A stretch of 64,000 nucleotides of DNA, from assembly GCF_028372415.1 (NCBI RefSeq), contig NW_027325145.1:232501-296500 (forward strand). The letters run 5' to 3'. The DNA comes from Notamacropus eugenii (taxonomy: Eukaryota; Chordata; Mammalia; Diprotodontia; Macropodidae). The stretch's first letter is position 1. Each line of letters starts with the position of its first letter. The position numbers and the translations under genes were made by a program. Below the pieces are notes generated by a model. The model had not been told where the DNA came from and searched no databases. It was given only the letters and a program-made list of their open reading frames with translations. Of the stretch, positions 12,020 to 23,354 are shown piece by piece.

Positions 12020-12580
12020 TCTCATTTCTCTCCAGTCTTTTGTGGCTAAGCTACTTAAAGCAGTCATCTATAGTAGATATGTTTTCTTACTCTCTCTTCT
12101 CATTCTCTTCTTAATCCCTGGCGTCTAACCTCATCCTTCCACTAAAATTTTTCTCTCTAAAGTTCCCAATGATCTCTTAGTTGCTAAATCTAATGATGTT
12201 TTCTCAATCCTTCCAGACCTCCCTGTTGCTTTGGCCAGTGTTGATCACCCTCTTCTCCTTGGTACTCTGGATATCAGAAAGACCTGAGTTCAAATTCAAC
12301 TTCCAGATTGAATTTCACCTCTCTCTAAGTTTCATACCATCCCTTCTTCAGGTTTTCAGGACATGTCTTTCTGCTGACCTCCTATCTCTCATATCCTACT
12401 GCTATTGAGACATATTGAATTTTATGATGAAGACATCTTAAACTCAACATGTCCAACGCAGAACTCACTATTTTAATAGTTTCTATACTTTTTTTGGTTT
12501 CTTCCTCTGAAAAACATTGCCCTTCTCCAATCTCTTTTTAATCACTATCTCAAATACCATTGACCAAGGTTCAGCAATAA
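12020..12580 (+). mobile_element. L2 LINE fragment (RT domain)
   Basis: In one frame CCCAATGATCTCTTAGTTGCTAAATCTAATGATGTTTTCTCAATCCTTCC...GTTGATCACCC reads as the L2/CR1 reverse-transcriptase block (V.NDLL.A.SN..FSIL..L...A.VDHPL). Decayed, with indels. Confidence 0.8.
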
Positions 12581-12889
12581 CATGTGTGAGCTCTTTCAGG
12601 ACCCAAGAAAGTGAAACTATGAGGTAAAGGTGCGAAGAAAGTAGAATCAGTGAGAGCTAATGCAAGGACTTGTTAATGTGAAGTGATGTGTCATGTAGGA
12701 AAAAGATAAAAGGCCAGTTTTGTTTGAATGTAGAAGATAGGAAGAGTCTAAAGATAGACTGTAGTGAAACTGTGAAAGTCTTTCAAAGTTTGTGCTTGTA
12801 TGTATATTGTTCAGTCTTGCAAAGATACTGGAATGGTTTGCCATTCCTTTCCTAGCTCATTTTCCGGATGGGGAAAATGAGGCAAATAG

Positions 12890-13790
12890 GATTAAGTGAC
12901 TAATGGAATTGATTGCGCAGTGACATCGATGTCTTTGGAAAATCACTTTGGCTCCACGTCTTGAAGGATGAGTGTAAGTAGAGAGAAACTGCAGACATAG
13001 GCCAACTAGCAGGCTGTTGCAATAATCAAAACAAGAAGTAATGTGGGCCTGAACTGAGGTGGTAGACATGGAAAAGGAGTTGAAGGAATAACGTAGAAGC
13101 AGAAAACGTCACTTGTCAAATGACTGAATATGTGAAATGAAGGGTAAGGAAACTGAGGACAAGAATAAGGCTTTGAACCTAGGAGACAGGAATAATGGTG
13201 TTGTTTTTTGATAGAAATAGAAAGGTAAGGGGAAAAAATGTTGAGATTTTAAGGAAAAGTTGATGAATTCAGTTTTAAATATGTTCATTCTAAAATGCTT
13301 CAGGACACCAGATGTGAAGGTCCCTTTAAGCAAGGGAGGATGTGATACTGAAATTTCAAAGAAGGACCAAGGAAGGATATATAGATTTATGAGTCATCTG
13401 CATCAAATGAATCATTAAAAATTTGAGAGCTGATAAGGTTGGCAAGAAAGTGTGTAAATGGAGAAAAGAAGGTGCCTTAAAGACACAGCCTTAGGAAATA
13501 TCTGGTTAGGGTATATGATGTGAAAGATGAGCTAGCATAGGAGGCTTCAAAAGTTTGGTCAGACATCTGAAACAAAGAAGGGGGAAGAAGGACATAAATA
13601 TATGGTATTTGTGTGCCAAGCACTGTGCTGAGCCTTAAATAAATAATATCTCATTTAACCAATAGAGAGTCAAATTTGGCAAGTAAAAGATTATTGGTAG
13701 CTTTGGAGAGGGCAATTTCCATAGGCTTATAATGAAGTCCAAAGCCAGACTGCAAAGGTTTGAGCAGGTGAGTCTGCAAATATAAGTATC
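12890..13790 (+). repeat. Old interspersed repeat, family not identified (copy 2, longest)
   Basis: Starts GCGCAGTGACATCGATGTCTTTGGAAAATCACTTTGG and includes GCAGGCTGTTGCAATAATCAAAACAAGAAGTAATGTGGGCCTGAACTGAGGTGG and GATTTATGAGTCATCTGCATC. It is about 900 bp with no open frame. Confidence 0.6.
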
Positions 13791-13910
13791 TTTTTTTCCC
13801 TAGCATTTTGGTTGAGAAAAGAAAAAGAGGGCTTGAGGGTTGATTAGAGTGTATGATCTAGCTGAGGATCCAGGAAAAGAGACTGAGAAGGAACAGGAAG
13901 AAAACCAATG

Positions 13911-14185
13911 AGTTAAGAGTCCTGGGCTTGTAGTCAGACATTTACTTAGCTGTGTGAGCCTAGCGGACACATCACTTAACCTCTCACCCTTAATTTGCTC
14001 ATCTGTAAAATGTGGATAATAATAGCACCTACCACAGAGTTGTGATGACCAAATGAGATTTTTTTTAATGTGTGTACACACACACACACACACGCACTCA
14101 CGCACGCACGCACATGCACACACACACACACACACCACTTAAAAGTGCTATATAAATGCTAACTTTCATTATTACTCTTACTCTG
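13911..14185 (+). mobile_element. MIR/CORE SINE with internal (CA)n
   Basis: GAGTCCTGGGCTTGTAGTCAGACATTTACTTAGCTGTGTGAGCCTAG...CACTTAACCTCTCACCCTTAATTTGCTCATCTGTAAAATGTGGATAATAATAGCACCTACC...GTGCTATATAAATGCTAA is a nearly full SINE. The (AC)n expansion at 14078-14135 splits its 3' half. Confidence 0.85.
14078..14135 (+). repeat. (CA)n/(CGCA)n compound microsatellite
   Basis: CA runs interrupted by CGCACTCACGCACGCACGCACATG, inside a SINE. Confidence 0.9.
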
Positions 14186-14639
14186 CTTCTGGAGAAGATG
14201 GAAATACATGGATTAAATGGATTCTAAACTGATTGGCTCGCTGAATTCAGAGTACTTGTTAGTAGTTTACTATCAATATGGCAGAAAGAGTCTGTGTAAT
14301 TACAGCCAAGTAATCGTTAGCTGGTTCTTTGCTGTTTCACTTTTTTGTCATAAACTTACCTCATAGCATAGTTGGTATGTTCATCAAATTTATAGATGAA
14401 ACAAAACTAACAGACCAGATCCAGCATTAGGGAAATTCAGTAGGACTGATTATAGAGTTTTGAATTTGGATACAAAAAAGTAGACAGCATAGACAGACAG
14501 CAGTTGTAAAGAAGATCTAGAAATTAAAATGAACTGCATACTCACAATGTGTCAGCAACTTAAAATAGCACCTATCTTCTAGGAATATGGAGGTGATAAT
14601 AACACAGTGTTATGTCCTTAACAGACTAGAGTATTATTT

Positions 14640-15130
14640 TTTGATTTTAGGCACTACGCTACGAGAAAGCGATTGATCAGCTAGAAAGTGTCCAGAGAAG
14701 GACAGAATCTGAAAATGTTTAACTTGGAGAAAAGACTAGGGGGATATGGAAGGTGTCTTCAGGTGTCTGAAGGGCTATTTTGGAAGAACAAGAAGCAGAT
14801 GGCTTGATGTTAGGAAAAGGGGAAAGGGAATAATCATTCATAAAATGCTAAGGGCTTTTATGAATATTCTCTCATTTGATCCTCACAAAAACCTTCTGAG
14901 GGAGGTCCTATTGTGTGCTCAGAGTCACACAGCTAGAGTCAGAAGTTGGATTTGAACTCAGATTTTCCTGAATTTAGGTCTCTTCACTCCATCACTAGTT
15001 GTTTTGTTTTGTTTTTTTAATTAGGAAAAACTTCTTAAACCTTAGAGCTGTCCAAAGTGGCATGGTTTACCTCTGGAGGTGGTAGATCTTCTTCCTTGCC
15101 CCCAACTGCTGATGTACTCCTTCTCATTAT
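14640..15130 (+). mobile_element. CR1/L3 LINE 3' end, interrupted by a SINE
   Basis: GATCAGCTAGAAAGTGTCCAGAGAAGGACAG...AACTTGGAGAAAAGACTAGGGGG.ATATGGAAGGTGTCTTCAGGTGTCTGAAGGGCTATTTTGGAAGA, then after a SINE TTAGGAAAAACTTCTTAAACCTTAGAGCTGTCCAAAGTGGCATGG.TTACCTCTGGAGGTGGTAGATCTTC. This is the typical 3' end of CR1/L3 LINEs. Confidence 0.8.
14828..15000 (+). mobile_element. MIR-like SINE inside CR1/L3
   Basis: AATAATCATTCATAAAATGCTAAGGGC...CTCTCATTTGATCCTCACAAAAACCTTCTGAGGGAGG...GAGTCACACAGCTAGAGTCAGAAGTTGGATTTGAACTCAG shows the MIR core. It splits the CR1/L3 copy, so it inserted later. Confidence 0.8.
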
Positions 15131-15179
15131 AGTTAACACTTTGATATTTAATCTGTAAATGCTTTTATTAAACATTTAA

Positions 15180-16860
15180 TCTTTAGTGTTAAAGTGTAAT
15201 CTCACAAAAGGGATCAAAAAATATAAAATGAACGTATAAGCAGAATGAGAAATTTAGAATTTAAATAGCATGATCTCAGAAAAATAAAACAAGCAAATTA
15301 ACTGCAAAGGAAAAATCTGCGACCAGAAGACGTTATAAGCAAATTATAGTGAATATTAAAATAAAACAATGAATTACAGTATTACATGAAACTTTTCCTA
15401 CCAAGGCCCTTCTTTAGTGCAAATGCAACTTGATACCTAAACTATGAAGAGAGACAATGGAAAAATAAAACTATAAACAAATATCCCCAATTAAGATTGT
15501 GGCAAAGGTTTTAAATAAAGTATTAGCAAAGACCCTACAAGAGCATATCACAGCAGTTATATATTGTGACCAGTCTGGGTTTATAGCAGGCAAGAAGAGT
15601 TTCCAGTAATGGAAAAATTTAAATAGGAGAACACATTTAAATAGCAATGATATAATCAGTTGTATCAATGAAAATAAAAATCATATGATTATATAAATAT
15701 TTCATATTCCAAAAATCTTTGCAAAAACCAGAGCACTTTGTTTTGTTTTAATAGTTTTTTTTAAGAAAAGGAATAAATGAATTTTTGATTAACATAGTAG
15801 CTGTTAAGACTCTAAAGCCAAGAACCAAGTTTATGTGGAATGGAGATAGTTTATGCCCAAGAAGTTTATGTCCATAAATTCTGAGAGGTAAGATCTGCAG
15901 GCTAAGCAAGGATGTCTTTTATCACCAGTTTTATCTGATGTACTGCTTAATTTGTGGGGGCGGAAGAAACAAAAAACTGCTGCTTTTAAAGATGATATGA
16001 CAGTTTACTTAGAGAGCTCTTGGGAGGCCTTAAGCAAGTTAGTAAGTACATGTACATAAATCATCAGCACTCCTATACATATTCAGTATAACCCAGCAGA
16101 CAGACAATATTCATTTATATTAACTACCAAGCATAAAAAATATAAAATGTAAAATATTAAGTTAAGTAGACCTAAGAAATTGGAGCAATATTCCTAATAA
16201 GAAGCAAAAGTATAATATTTCCTAAAGTGACTTACACATGGAATTGTAATCTAATGAAACTATCATTCAGTTACTTTATAGATCTAAAGAAATGGATAAA
16301 ATTCACTTGGAGGAACCAGAGGTTAGGATTCTCCAAGGAAATGATCACACACACACACAAAAAAAAAACAAAAAAAAAAAAAAACCCAAACCAAACCAAA
16401 ACAAAAACAACCAAGCCAGAGAAGGGAGGCAGCATTACCAGAGTGGTCCTAAATATAGGACCTAAAAGGTATTTGGTATTGTCTAAAACAATTGATCAGT
16501 CAGTGGAATTGATTATATATACAAAGTACAGAAGGAAACAAACCTTGTGGCTCAGACTTTGTTAACCCCTGAATGGCAGTTATTCAGTAAATCTGCCATG
16601 AAAATCAAAACGCAATCTAGGAGAAATTGAGTGTTGTTCAAAACTTCAGACAACATATCAAAATGACCCTAAAATAGATACATAACTAGATATAAAAGAT
16701 CGCATCATAAAGAAACCAGACGTCTAGGGGAGAAATTACCTTTAGCAGCTCTAGATAGGGGTGCATAATAAAATATGTCATGGGAAGAATCATGAAATGT
16801 GAAGTGGATAATTGTGATTACATCTGATTTTAAAAATAACTCTCAGTTAAAGTGAGGGGA
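15180..16860 (+). mobile_element. Decayed L1 (RT region)
   Basis: RT motifs persist: IKIVAKVLNKVLAKTLQEHI near 15490, CDQSGFIAGK near 15570, a degraded FADD-like block (FKDDMTVYLESS) near 15990 and W.NQRLGFSKEM near 16310. An A-rich block with AACCAAACC repeats lies at 16355-16415. Boundaries are approximate. Confidence 0.75.
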
Positions 16861-18650
16861 AACAGGAAAGGAGGGACTTAAGATGATGGGCAGGAACACT
16901 TCACCAACACACTTAGGAAATGCAAAAGATCAAATTCTGATGAGAAGAGGCAAGGAAAAAGTCATAGTGAATTATTTTTCCAGCCTAAGGTGGTTTAAGG
17001 AAATACCTACACTAGGAATGGAGCCTTGAGAGATTCTGTCACCAAGTGATAGAGGGCCAAGACATGGCATTGGGGCAGGAAGTGCCAAGGCTGAAAGAGG
17101 TGCCAAGGGGTCCCTGAAAAGCACAGTGTTCAGAAACAGGTACCATCTAGCAACTCGTTTGTCCTCTTCCCAGATCACCAGATCCAGGGTGGCTGGAACT
17201 GTCCCTGACTTGGGTCCTCAGCAGGAAACAAATACCAAAAACAAACAACAGCCATGTGACTCTGATACCAGGAACAGAGTACCAACCAAATCTCATCTTT
17301 GAACTCAGCATGGAAACTTGCAGCGGAATAATCAAAATAGGAGTCCCACACCAAAGTGGAGCTAGCATTTTGGTTGCTCTGAGTCCTACAACCTCCCTAA
17401 TAGCCCAATAGAATCCAGTAGTCCTCTACTAGGCCAAGCCCAGACCAGGAGGACAGTGAGCAGACCTCATCCTTGCTCACTCTTTGGGAGCCCTGAAAGT
17501 TTGTAGACTTTTAGTCAAAATTGTGAAAGGAGCAGATGGATGTAAGAGGACAGAAACTCAGGTCAGATGGACGTTGTCCCTCCTCAGATACACAGAGCTT
17601 AGGACTAACAGGTACAACAAGTATTCCTAGAAGAGTTAAAAAGAAAAGTTGCTTTTCTAAAGACTTAAAAAAAAGTTCTACAAACCAAATGGGAGCAGTG
17701 GAGGGGAAAAAACGTAAAAGAACTAAAGTATTTATGAATAGAGGAGTAACAGCTTTCAAAAAGAGGTACAAAACTGTGCTGAAGAAAGGTAAGCCATACA
17801 AAATTACAATTGGCCAAATGAAAGCTAATAATTTCATGAGCTACCAGGAAATAAAAGAAAGTTGAGTCTGAAGAAGATGTGTGTGAAATAGTTAATAGGA
17901 AAAACAACTATCCTGGAAAAAAGATCAAAGAGAGATGATTTAAGGATAATTGGACCACCTGACAATAAGAGCAAGAATAAGAGAAAGTCTCCTATTCTGA
18001 GAAATCCTACAAGAAAACACTTAGATAGTTTAGAACCAGGGAATACCACCAGTTAGTTGTCTCCAGAAAAAAAGCACAAAAGAAGACTCCTAAGGATAGT
18101 ATAGCCAAAATGCAGGACTCCGAGATGAAGGAAAAGAAAATCCTTCAAGCAACCTGAAAGAAAGGATTCAGTGACAGAGAAGCCACAATAAAGATCATAC
18201 AAGATGTATCAACCAGGATCTAAACGTACAACTCAGGACAGTCGTCCCCAAAATTATCAAAGAAAGGAGAAGAAAGACACATGTGTGGATACGAAGAATT
18301 GGAAATTGTCAGGTCTCCATCAATTGGACAGTAGTTGAATAAGTTATTGTTATTATACTGTAAGAAATTTTTAGTATTATATTATATCGTATATATATTA
18401 TAATACAAGAAATTAATCAGGGAATAGTTTCATAGACACTGTGGAGGACTTGTGTAAGCTAATGCACATTAAAGTGAGCAGAAATAGGAGAACAATTATG
18501 TGATAACAATATGTAAAATAATCAGCCTTGAAAGACTTAAATAATCGTTCTGATCAGTACAACCAACCACAATTCTAGGGGATTCAGAGTAAAACTTGCT
18601 GTCCAGCTCAACATGGAGAACTGATGAATGCCTGCTGAGAAATGAAAATT
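16861..18650 (+). mobile_element. HAL1-like relic: ORF1 followed by ORF2 3' end
   Basis: An L1-type leader from about 16870 is followed by an ORF1 remnant (17536-17865, then NRKNNYPGK..., IKIIQDVSTRI near 18200). From about 18290 it passes directly to the end of ORF2 (RNWKLSGLHQLD, compare KNWKSRGCPSIG of the intact L1) and a 3' UTR. Endonuclease and most RT sequence is absent, so this is either HAL1 or an internal deletion. Confidence 0.65.
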
Positions 18651-18899
18651 AAATAAAATTGAATTACAAAAAGTTTACCAGGGGGTAAAATCATTGTGTT
18701 ATAAAGTTGTTGTTTGAAGATACATAAAGAACTAATCCTTAATTCATGAGAAGAGTCATTTCCCTTAATAAATAAGCAAGTGATATGAGTGAACAGTCTG
18801 GAAAGGAAGAAATCCAAGCTATCACTAGCCATACTGGGTAACTGGTAGGATCTGCAAGGAACAGGAAAAACAGTTCCCATTCTCAAGGAGCTTACAGTC

Positions 18900-19930
18900 T
18901 TTTAAGTCTGGCTTCCCACCTCATCATTCAGCTCTAAGTCTTTTCTAAAGTTAGCTGAAGTTAATGAACTTTTTCTCAATCTCCATCTGTTTTTGACCTA
19001 CCTACAGCCTTTGACATTGTAGATCCCTTTCTTTTCCTGCATGCTGTCTCCTTGAGGGCTTCTTGACACTGATCTCTTTTGATTTTCCACCACCTGCTGC
19101 TTCTCCTCAATGACCCTGAGGGGACATTTCCCCATTAGACTGTAAATACTTCACTTTCTACATAGTCACTTTTAAATGCTCGGTTTTATTTGCTTTTTGC
19201 TGTTTGGGGTCTTGTATGTTTATTTCAAAGTTTCTGCTTACCTTTCATCTTTTTATCAACAATTTTTAGACGTGCTCTATTTTATTAATTCCCTTCCTTA
19301 CCGACCCGTCCACTTCCCACCCCCCACCCAGTAAGATTATACTGTTTTGCTATTCTTGGTCGTAAACCGTCTCTTGACTTTTGGAATATCAATCATATTC
19401 CACGGTCTCTTATCCCATTTCCAAACTTCTCCATTACTGTTAAGAGCACCACCATCACCCAGGCTCACATATTAGGAATCATCCTCGATTCCTTAGTCGC
19501 TCACCCCGCCATACCCAAGACCTTTGGATTTTGCCTTTGTCTCTCACATCTGCCTTCTTCTCTCCTGATACCTGCACCACCTCAACACAGGCCCTCATTT
19601 TCTTATGCCTGAACTTTCACAGGAGCCCGCTGGTTGTTCTGCCTGCTACAGTTCTCTCAAGTGCATCCTCCACTCAGTTGTCAAAATGATCTTCCTAGAG
19701 TATACTTCTGTCCGTGTCATTTCCTCCCACTTGCCAGCATAAACTCCAGTGGCTCCTTATCACCTCTGAGATAAAGTGTGAAATCTTCTGTTTCACCTCC
19801 AAAGTCCTCATAACCTGTCTTCTCCCACACACACTTCTACCTCCCAAGGTATACCTGCAAGGATCAAGTGACTAACCATTGTAAAGCATTTATCACAATG
19901 TCTGGCACATAGTAAGTTATTATTCTGTAC
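18900..19930 (+). mobile_element. L2 LINE fragment, two collinear parts
   Basis: TTTGACCTACCTACAGCCTTTGACATTGTAGATCCC near 18990-19028 is the L2 RT block (DL..AFD.VDP). Later GCTCACATATTAGGAATCATCCTCGATTCC...CCAGTGGCTCCTTATCACCTCTGAGATAAAGTG...TCTGGCACATAGTAAG is the L2 3' region. About 19130-19370 between them is less clear. Confidence 0.75.
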
Positions 19931-20154
19931 TAGATTATTCTGTACTGTATGGTCAGTGGCCTCTGCCAGGATTAGCGTGAGCACAACAGCCTTGGCAGAG
20001 GTGCTGTAAAGTCCTGAACCAAGGTACACCTGTTCTTTGCCTTCCCTTTCTGATCAGTAGGGGAAAACCCAAGTTCTTTTACAGAATAATACAGTTTCAG
20101 GTTCCAGAGTTCTTCACTAGAACCTTCTCTGGACTTCAGTCTCCCTGCCCTAGC

Positions 20155-20345
20155 ACATTTGGGGAGGGGAGGCAGGAAAGAGAATAAGCATTTTTATAGT
20201 ACCTTCTCCGTGGCAGTCACAACAGCAGTGAGCAGATGCTATTATTATCCCCATTTTAGAATTGAGGAGATTAAAAACAGGTTAAGTGACTTGCCCAGGC
20301 TCACACAACTAGTACATGTTTCATGTAACGTCAGGCTCTAGGCTT
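20155..20345 (+). mobile_element. MIR-like SINE
   Basis: AGCATTTTTATAGTACCTTCTCCGTGGCAG...TGCTATTATTATCCCCATTTTAGAATTGAGGAGATTAAAAACAGGTTAAGTGACTTGCCCAGGCTCACACAACTAG shows the MIR core clearly. Confidence 0.88.
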
Positions 20346-20545
20346 CCCTGGCCCATTTCAATATCTGAGGGATTGTTATTATCCCTGTTAGAGGAGAAAA
20401 AAGTAATTAGGTGAGGGCTGGCCTGTTCAGTTTCCATATACTCTGTCATCTTGAGGAAAGGATTACAATTTATTGACATTTCATTTCTTCTGGCTTTCCT
20501 ATGCTGGTTGCTGTTGCTGTCCTGCATTTAGTTGGATGCATGCAT

Positions 20546-20585
20546 GAATAATTGAATGAGTGAGTGAGTGAATGAATGAATGAAA
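20546..20585 (+). repeat. (TGAG/TGAA)n tract
   Basis: GAATAATTGAATGAGTGAGTGAGTGAATGAATGAATGAA, followed by an L2/MIR-like end (GCACTTATTAAGTGCTTTTATGC). It lies about 90 bp before the L1 insertion site. Confidence 0.85.
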
Positions 20586-20673
20586 AAGCACTTATTAAGT
20601 GCTTTTATGCATGTTAATAATGATGGATAAGTATGAAAGAGAGAAAGAGCACACGAAGAATTACTTGGTTCTT

Positions 20674-20689
20674 AAGAGTCTGTAGCGTA
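20674..20689 (+). repeat. L1 target-site duplication, left copy
   Basis: AAGAGTCTGTAGCGTA immediately precedes the first G of the L1. It is identical to the copy at 27632-27647. Confidence 0.97.
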
Positions 20690-21647
20690 GGGGGGCGGAG
20701 CCAAGATGGCGGAGTGAAAGCAACGACTCACCTAAGCTCCTGGAAAAACTCCTTTGGATATTTCTGGGGGGAGAGTCTGACCAGACTTTGGAGGTGTAGA
20801 ATCCAGTGGGAGACGGACTTTGACAGATTCGGAGCCCAGGCTGGACTGGAAGGTCCACGGGAGGGATCTGTTCCGCGGGGGTAAGAGCCCGGCGCACAGT
20901 GCAGCGCGGTCGGCGCGGCAGGGCGGAGGCGACCCGAGGGGCCCGAGAGTGGCGGGCGAGACCAGCGGAGCAGGAGATAAGCCAGGCCGAACCAACGATA
21001 TCAGCGCAACAGCCTTTGAAATCTTCAGCCTAAAGACGGGACTTCAGTGGGTCACTACTTGAACATCCAGAAGCTGGGATGCCGGAGTGATCAGTAAGTG
21101 CTCTCCCCTCCCCCCCGATGACCGTGAGGGAACCATAAAATTCTTCCCCAGATTGATCCTGGATCAGTGGGAGCAGCAGAAAGGGGCGAGTGGTCTCGTA
21201 ACACCAGAGGCTGGAGAGGTGGCAAAGGGGGATTCTTCCTACCGTGGTGGAGGCTATCTGGAGGGACAGACTACCCAGGGCAGAGAAAAATTCCCACTGA
21301 GACCCAAGCAAGCCTCAGCCCGGGAGACGAGCCCCAGGAGGGGCGGGAACACGCATTAGCCTCTAGGCGTGCCCCAGCCCTCCAGGGGAAAAGGGAAGAC
21401 AATAGGGAAGCTGGGATCACCATCCCCCCCCCGGACCTTGCCTTTGCCTCAGGCCAGCTGAGGAGATAGCCTGAGACCAGACCACACCTCCCACACACCT
21501 ATCAAGCTAAACCCAGGGTTGATCTGGGAAACAACAACAACAACAAAAAAAAAAGCCTGCTTTTAGCCTAGACAAACATCAACTCAACTTAAAAGATCTG
21601 TATCTTCTGACTGAAAGAACCAAAAGCTGCAACACTCAGCCAACATC
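20690..21647 (+). promoter_or_regulatory. L1 5' UTR, internal promoter region
   Basis: The 958-bp leader before ORF1 is expected to hold the element's internal Pol II promoter. About 20860-20970 is strongly CpG-rich (for example GCAGCGCGGTCGGCGCGG), in contrast to the rest of the window. Preserved CpGs suggest little time for methylation-driven decay. The leader ends in an (AAC)n-like stretch and AACATCATG at the ORF1 start. Confidence 0.85.
20701..20712 (+). promoter_or_regulatory. YY1-like site in L1 promoter
   Basis: CCAAGATGGCGG, 12-23 nt from the element's 5' end, fits the YY1 core (CCATCTT on the opposite strand). Human L1 has a YY1 site at the same place, where it directs accurate initiation. 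Function here is inferred. Confidence 0.7.
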
Positions 21648-22829
21648 ATGAATCGGAAAAAGCAGACGAAAAGTGAAAAAACCATAGAATCTTTCTATGG
21701 GGATAAGGACCAAAACACAAACACCAAAGAGGTCAGAGCTGAGACTGTACTTCCATCTGAAACCTCAGATGGGACTATGAATTTCTCGCAAGCACAACTA
21801 GATTACCTGGAACGTCTGAAGAAGGATATAAAAGAAAAACTGGCCAATGATTTTAAAACCATAAAAAAAGAATTCACTGATGAGAACATCAATCTGAAAA
21901 AGAAAATTGAAGAAATGGAAAAGGAAGTTCAAAAATTAACTGGAGAGAATAATTCCCTAAAAGGAAGAGTTAATCAAACGGAAAAGGAAACTCAAAACCT
22001 AATAGGGAAAATTGATCAGATGGAAAAGGAAACCCAAAACCTAACTGGGAAAATTGGTCGAATGGAAAAAGAAGTACAAAAATTAAATGGAGAAAATAGC
22101 TCCTTAAAGGGAAAAATTGGCCAGATGGAAAAGGAGATGCGAAAGCTAACTGAAGAAAACAATACGATCAAGATTAGAATTGGGCAAGTAGAAACTAATG
22201 ACTCAATGAGGCAACAAGAGTCAGTCAAACAAAATCTAAAGAATGAAAAGATAGAAGAAAATGTAAAATATTTAATTGGAAAAACAACTGACCTGGAAAA
22301 TAGATCCAGGAGAGAAAATCTAAGAATTATTGGCCTGCCAGAAACCCATGATGAAGAAAAGAGTCTGGACAATATCTTCCAGGAAATCATCAAGGAAAAC
22401 TGCCCAGAAGTACTAGACTCAGAGGGCAAAATAGTCATCGAAAGAATCCACCGTTCCCCACCAGAAAGGGATCCCAAACTCAAAACCCCAAGAAATATAG
22501 TTGCCAAATTCCAGAGCTATCAAGTGAAGGAGAAAATACTACAAGCAGCCAGAAAGAAACAATTTAAATATCAAGGTCACACAGTCAGGATCACACAGGA
22601 CCTTGCAGCTTCTACATTAAAAGATCGAAAGAATTGGAACCCAATATTCCGTAAGGCAAAGGAGTTGGGACTCCAACCGAGGATCAACTACCCAGCAAAG
22701 TTCAGCATAACATTTCAGGCAAGGAGAAAGTCATTCAACGAAATAAGGGATTTCCAGAGCTTCCTGACCAAAACACCAGAACTCAATATACAATTTGATC
22801 TTCAAATGCAGGTCTCCAGAGAATCATAA
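21648..22829 (+). CDS. L1 ORF1 protein (RNA-binding chaperone), intact
   Basis: 393 codons. L1 ORF1p is a trimeric nucleic-acid chaperone that coats L1 RNA in cytoplasmic particles and is needed for retrotransposition. The N-terminus (residues 1-45) is polar. Residues about 50-215 form a long coiled coil with repeated heptad blocks (EMEKEVQKLTGENNSLKG and variants). An RRM-like domain follows at about 220-320 (RRENLRIIGLPE), then the C-terminal domain at about 320-385 (DLAASTLKDRKNWNPIF, then QPRINYPAKFS), all aligning with human ORF1p. It is longer than human ORF1p (338 aa), mostly through the coiled coil. The ATG (AACATCATGAATCGG) is the first in frame and follows the leader closely. ORF2 follows after a 525-nt spacer. 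No stop or frameshift was seen. Confidence 0.96.
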   Translation: MNRKKQTKSEKTIESFYGDKDQNTNTKEVRAETVLPSETSDGTMNFSQAQLDYLERLKKDIKEKLANDFKTIKKEFTDENINLKKKIEEMEKEVQKLTGENNSLKGRVNQTEKETQNLIGKIDQMEKETQNLTGKIGRMEKEVQKLNGENSSLKGKIGQMEKEMRKLTEENNTIKIRIGQVETNDSMRQQESVKQNLKNEKIEENVKYLIGKTTDLENRSRRENLRIIGLPETHDEEKSLDNIFQEIIKENCPEVLDSEGKIVIERIHRSPPERDPKLKTPRNIVAKFQSYQVKEKILQAARKKQFKYQGHTVRITQDLAASTLKDRKNWNPIFRKAKELGLQPRINYPAKFSITFQARRKSFNEIRDFQSFLTKTPELNIQFDLQMQVSRES

Positions 22830-23354
22830 AAAGGTAAACAGAGGGGAAAAACAAAAACAAAAACTTGCAACTCAATTAGGGCAATCTGTTTACCTCCCTG
22901 TAAGGGAAGATGCTACCTGTTAATCTTGAGAACTGTGCAGCTATTATGATAAAAGGGATATATGTAGAGGGAACGGGCATAAAGTAAATGATGTCATGGC
23001 AAAAATATGATTTAAGTATGAGAAGGGAATGTAATAGGAGGTGTGGAAAGGGGGAAGCAGAAAATGGCAAATTATATCACAGGAAGAAGTACAAAACCAT
23101 AGTAGAGGGAAGGAGGGGAGGGAGATGAGCATTGTTTGAGAGGTACTCTCATCTGATTTGTTCAAAGGAGGGAACAATAACCTTAAGCAGATAATCCTAA
23201 CTAGCTCTATAGGTAGTAGGAGGGGAAGGGGGAAGAAAGGGGAGGGTGGCTAAAAGGGAGGAAAGAAGCAATAAGAGTAAAGGGGACTAAAAGGGAGGGG
23301 GGCTAAAAGAAGGAGGGGAAGGCTGCAGGAGGAGGGGGAGAAAAGTGAATACTA
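22830..23354 (+). other. L1 inter-ORF spacer, purine-rich
   Basis: The 525-nt spacer is far longer than the 63-nt spacer of human L1. Its second half (about 23215-23395, running into the ORF2 start) is almost pure purine on the + strand, with repeated GGGGAGGG and GGCTAAAAG(G) blocks. ORF2 translation in L1s is by unconventional reinitiation; whether this tract takes part is unknown. Confidence 0.8.

Noticed and set aside
14078..14135. CRISPR-like or other functional repeat array
   Set aside because: It is a CA/CGCA microsatellite inside a SINE; nothing in the window resembles repeat-spacer architecture.
20661..21311. Antisense open frames in the L1 5' UTR (possible ORF0 analogue)
   Set aside because: ORF0 is described for primates. 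Here the frames are short, overlap each other and follow from GC-rich sequence; no conservation can be shown.
22016..22507. 163-codon open frame on the - strand
   Set aside because: Complement of the Lys/Glu-rich ORF1 coiled coil; low-complexity Ser/Phe/Ile content and no independent support.
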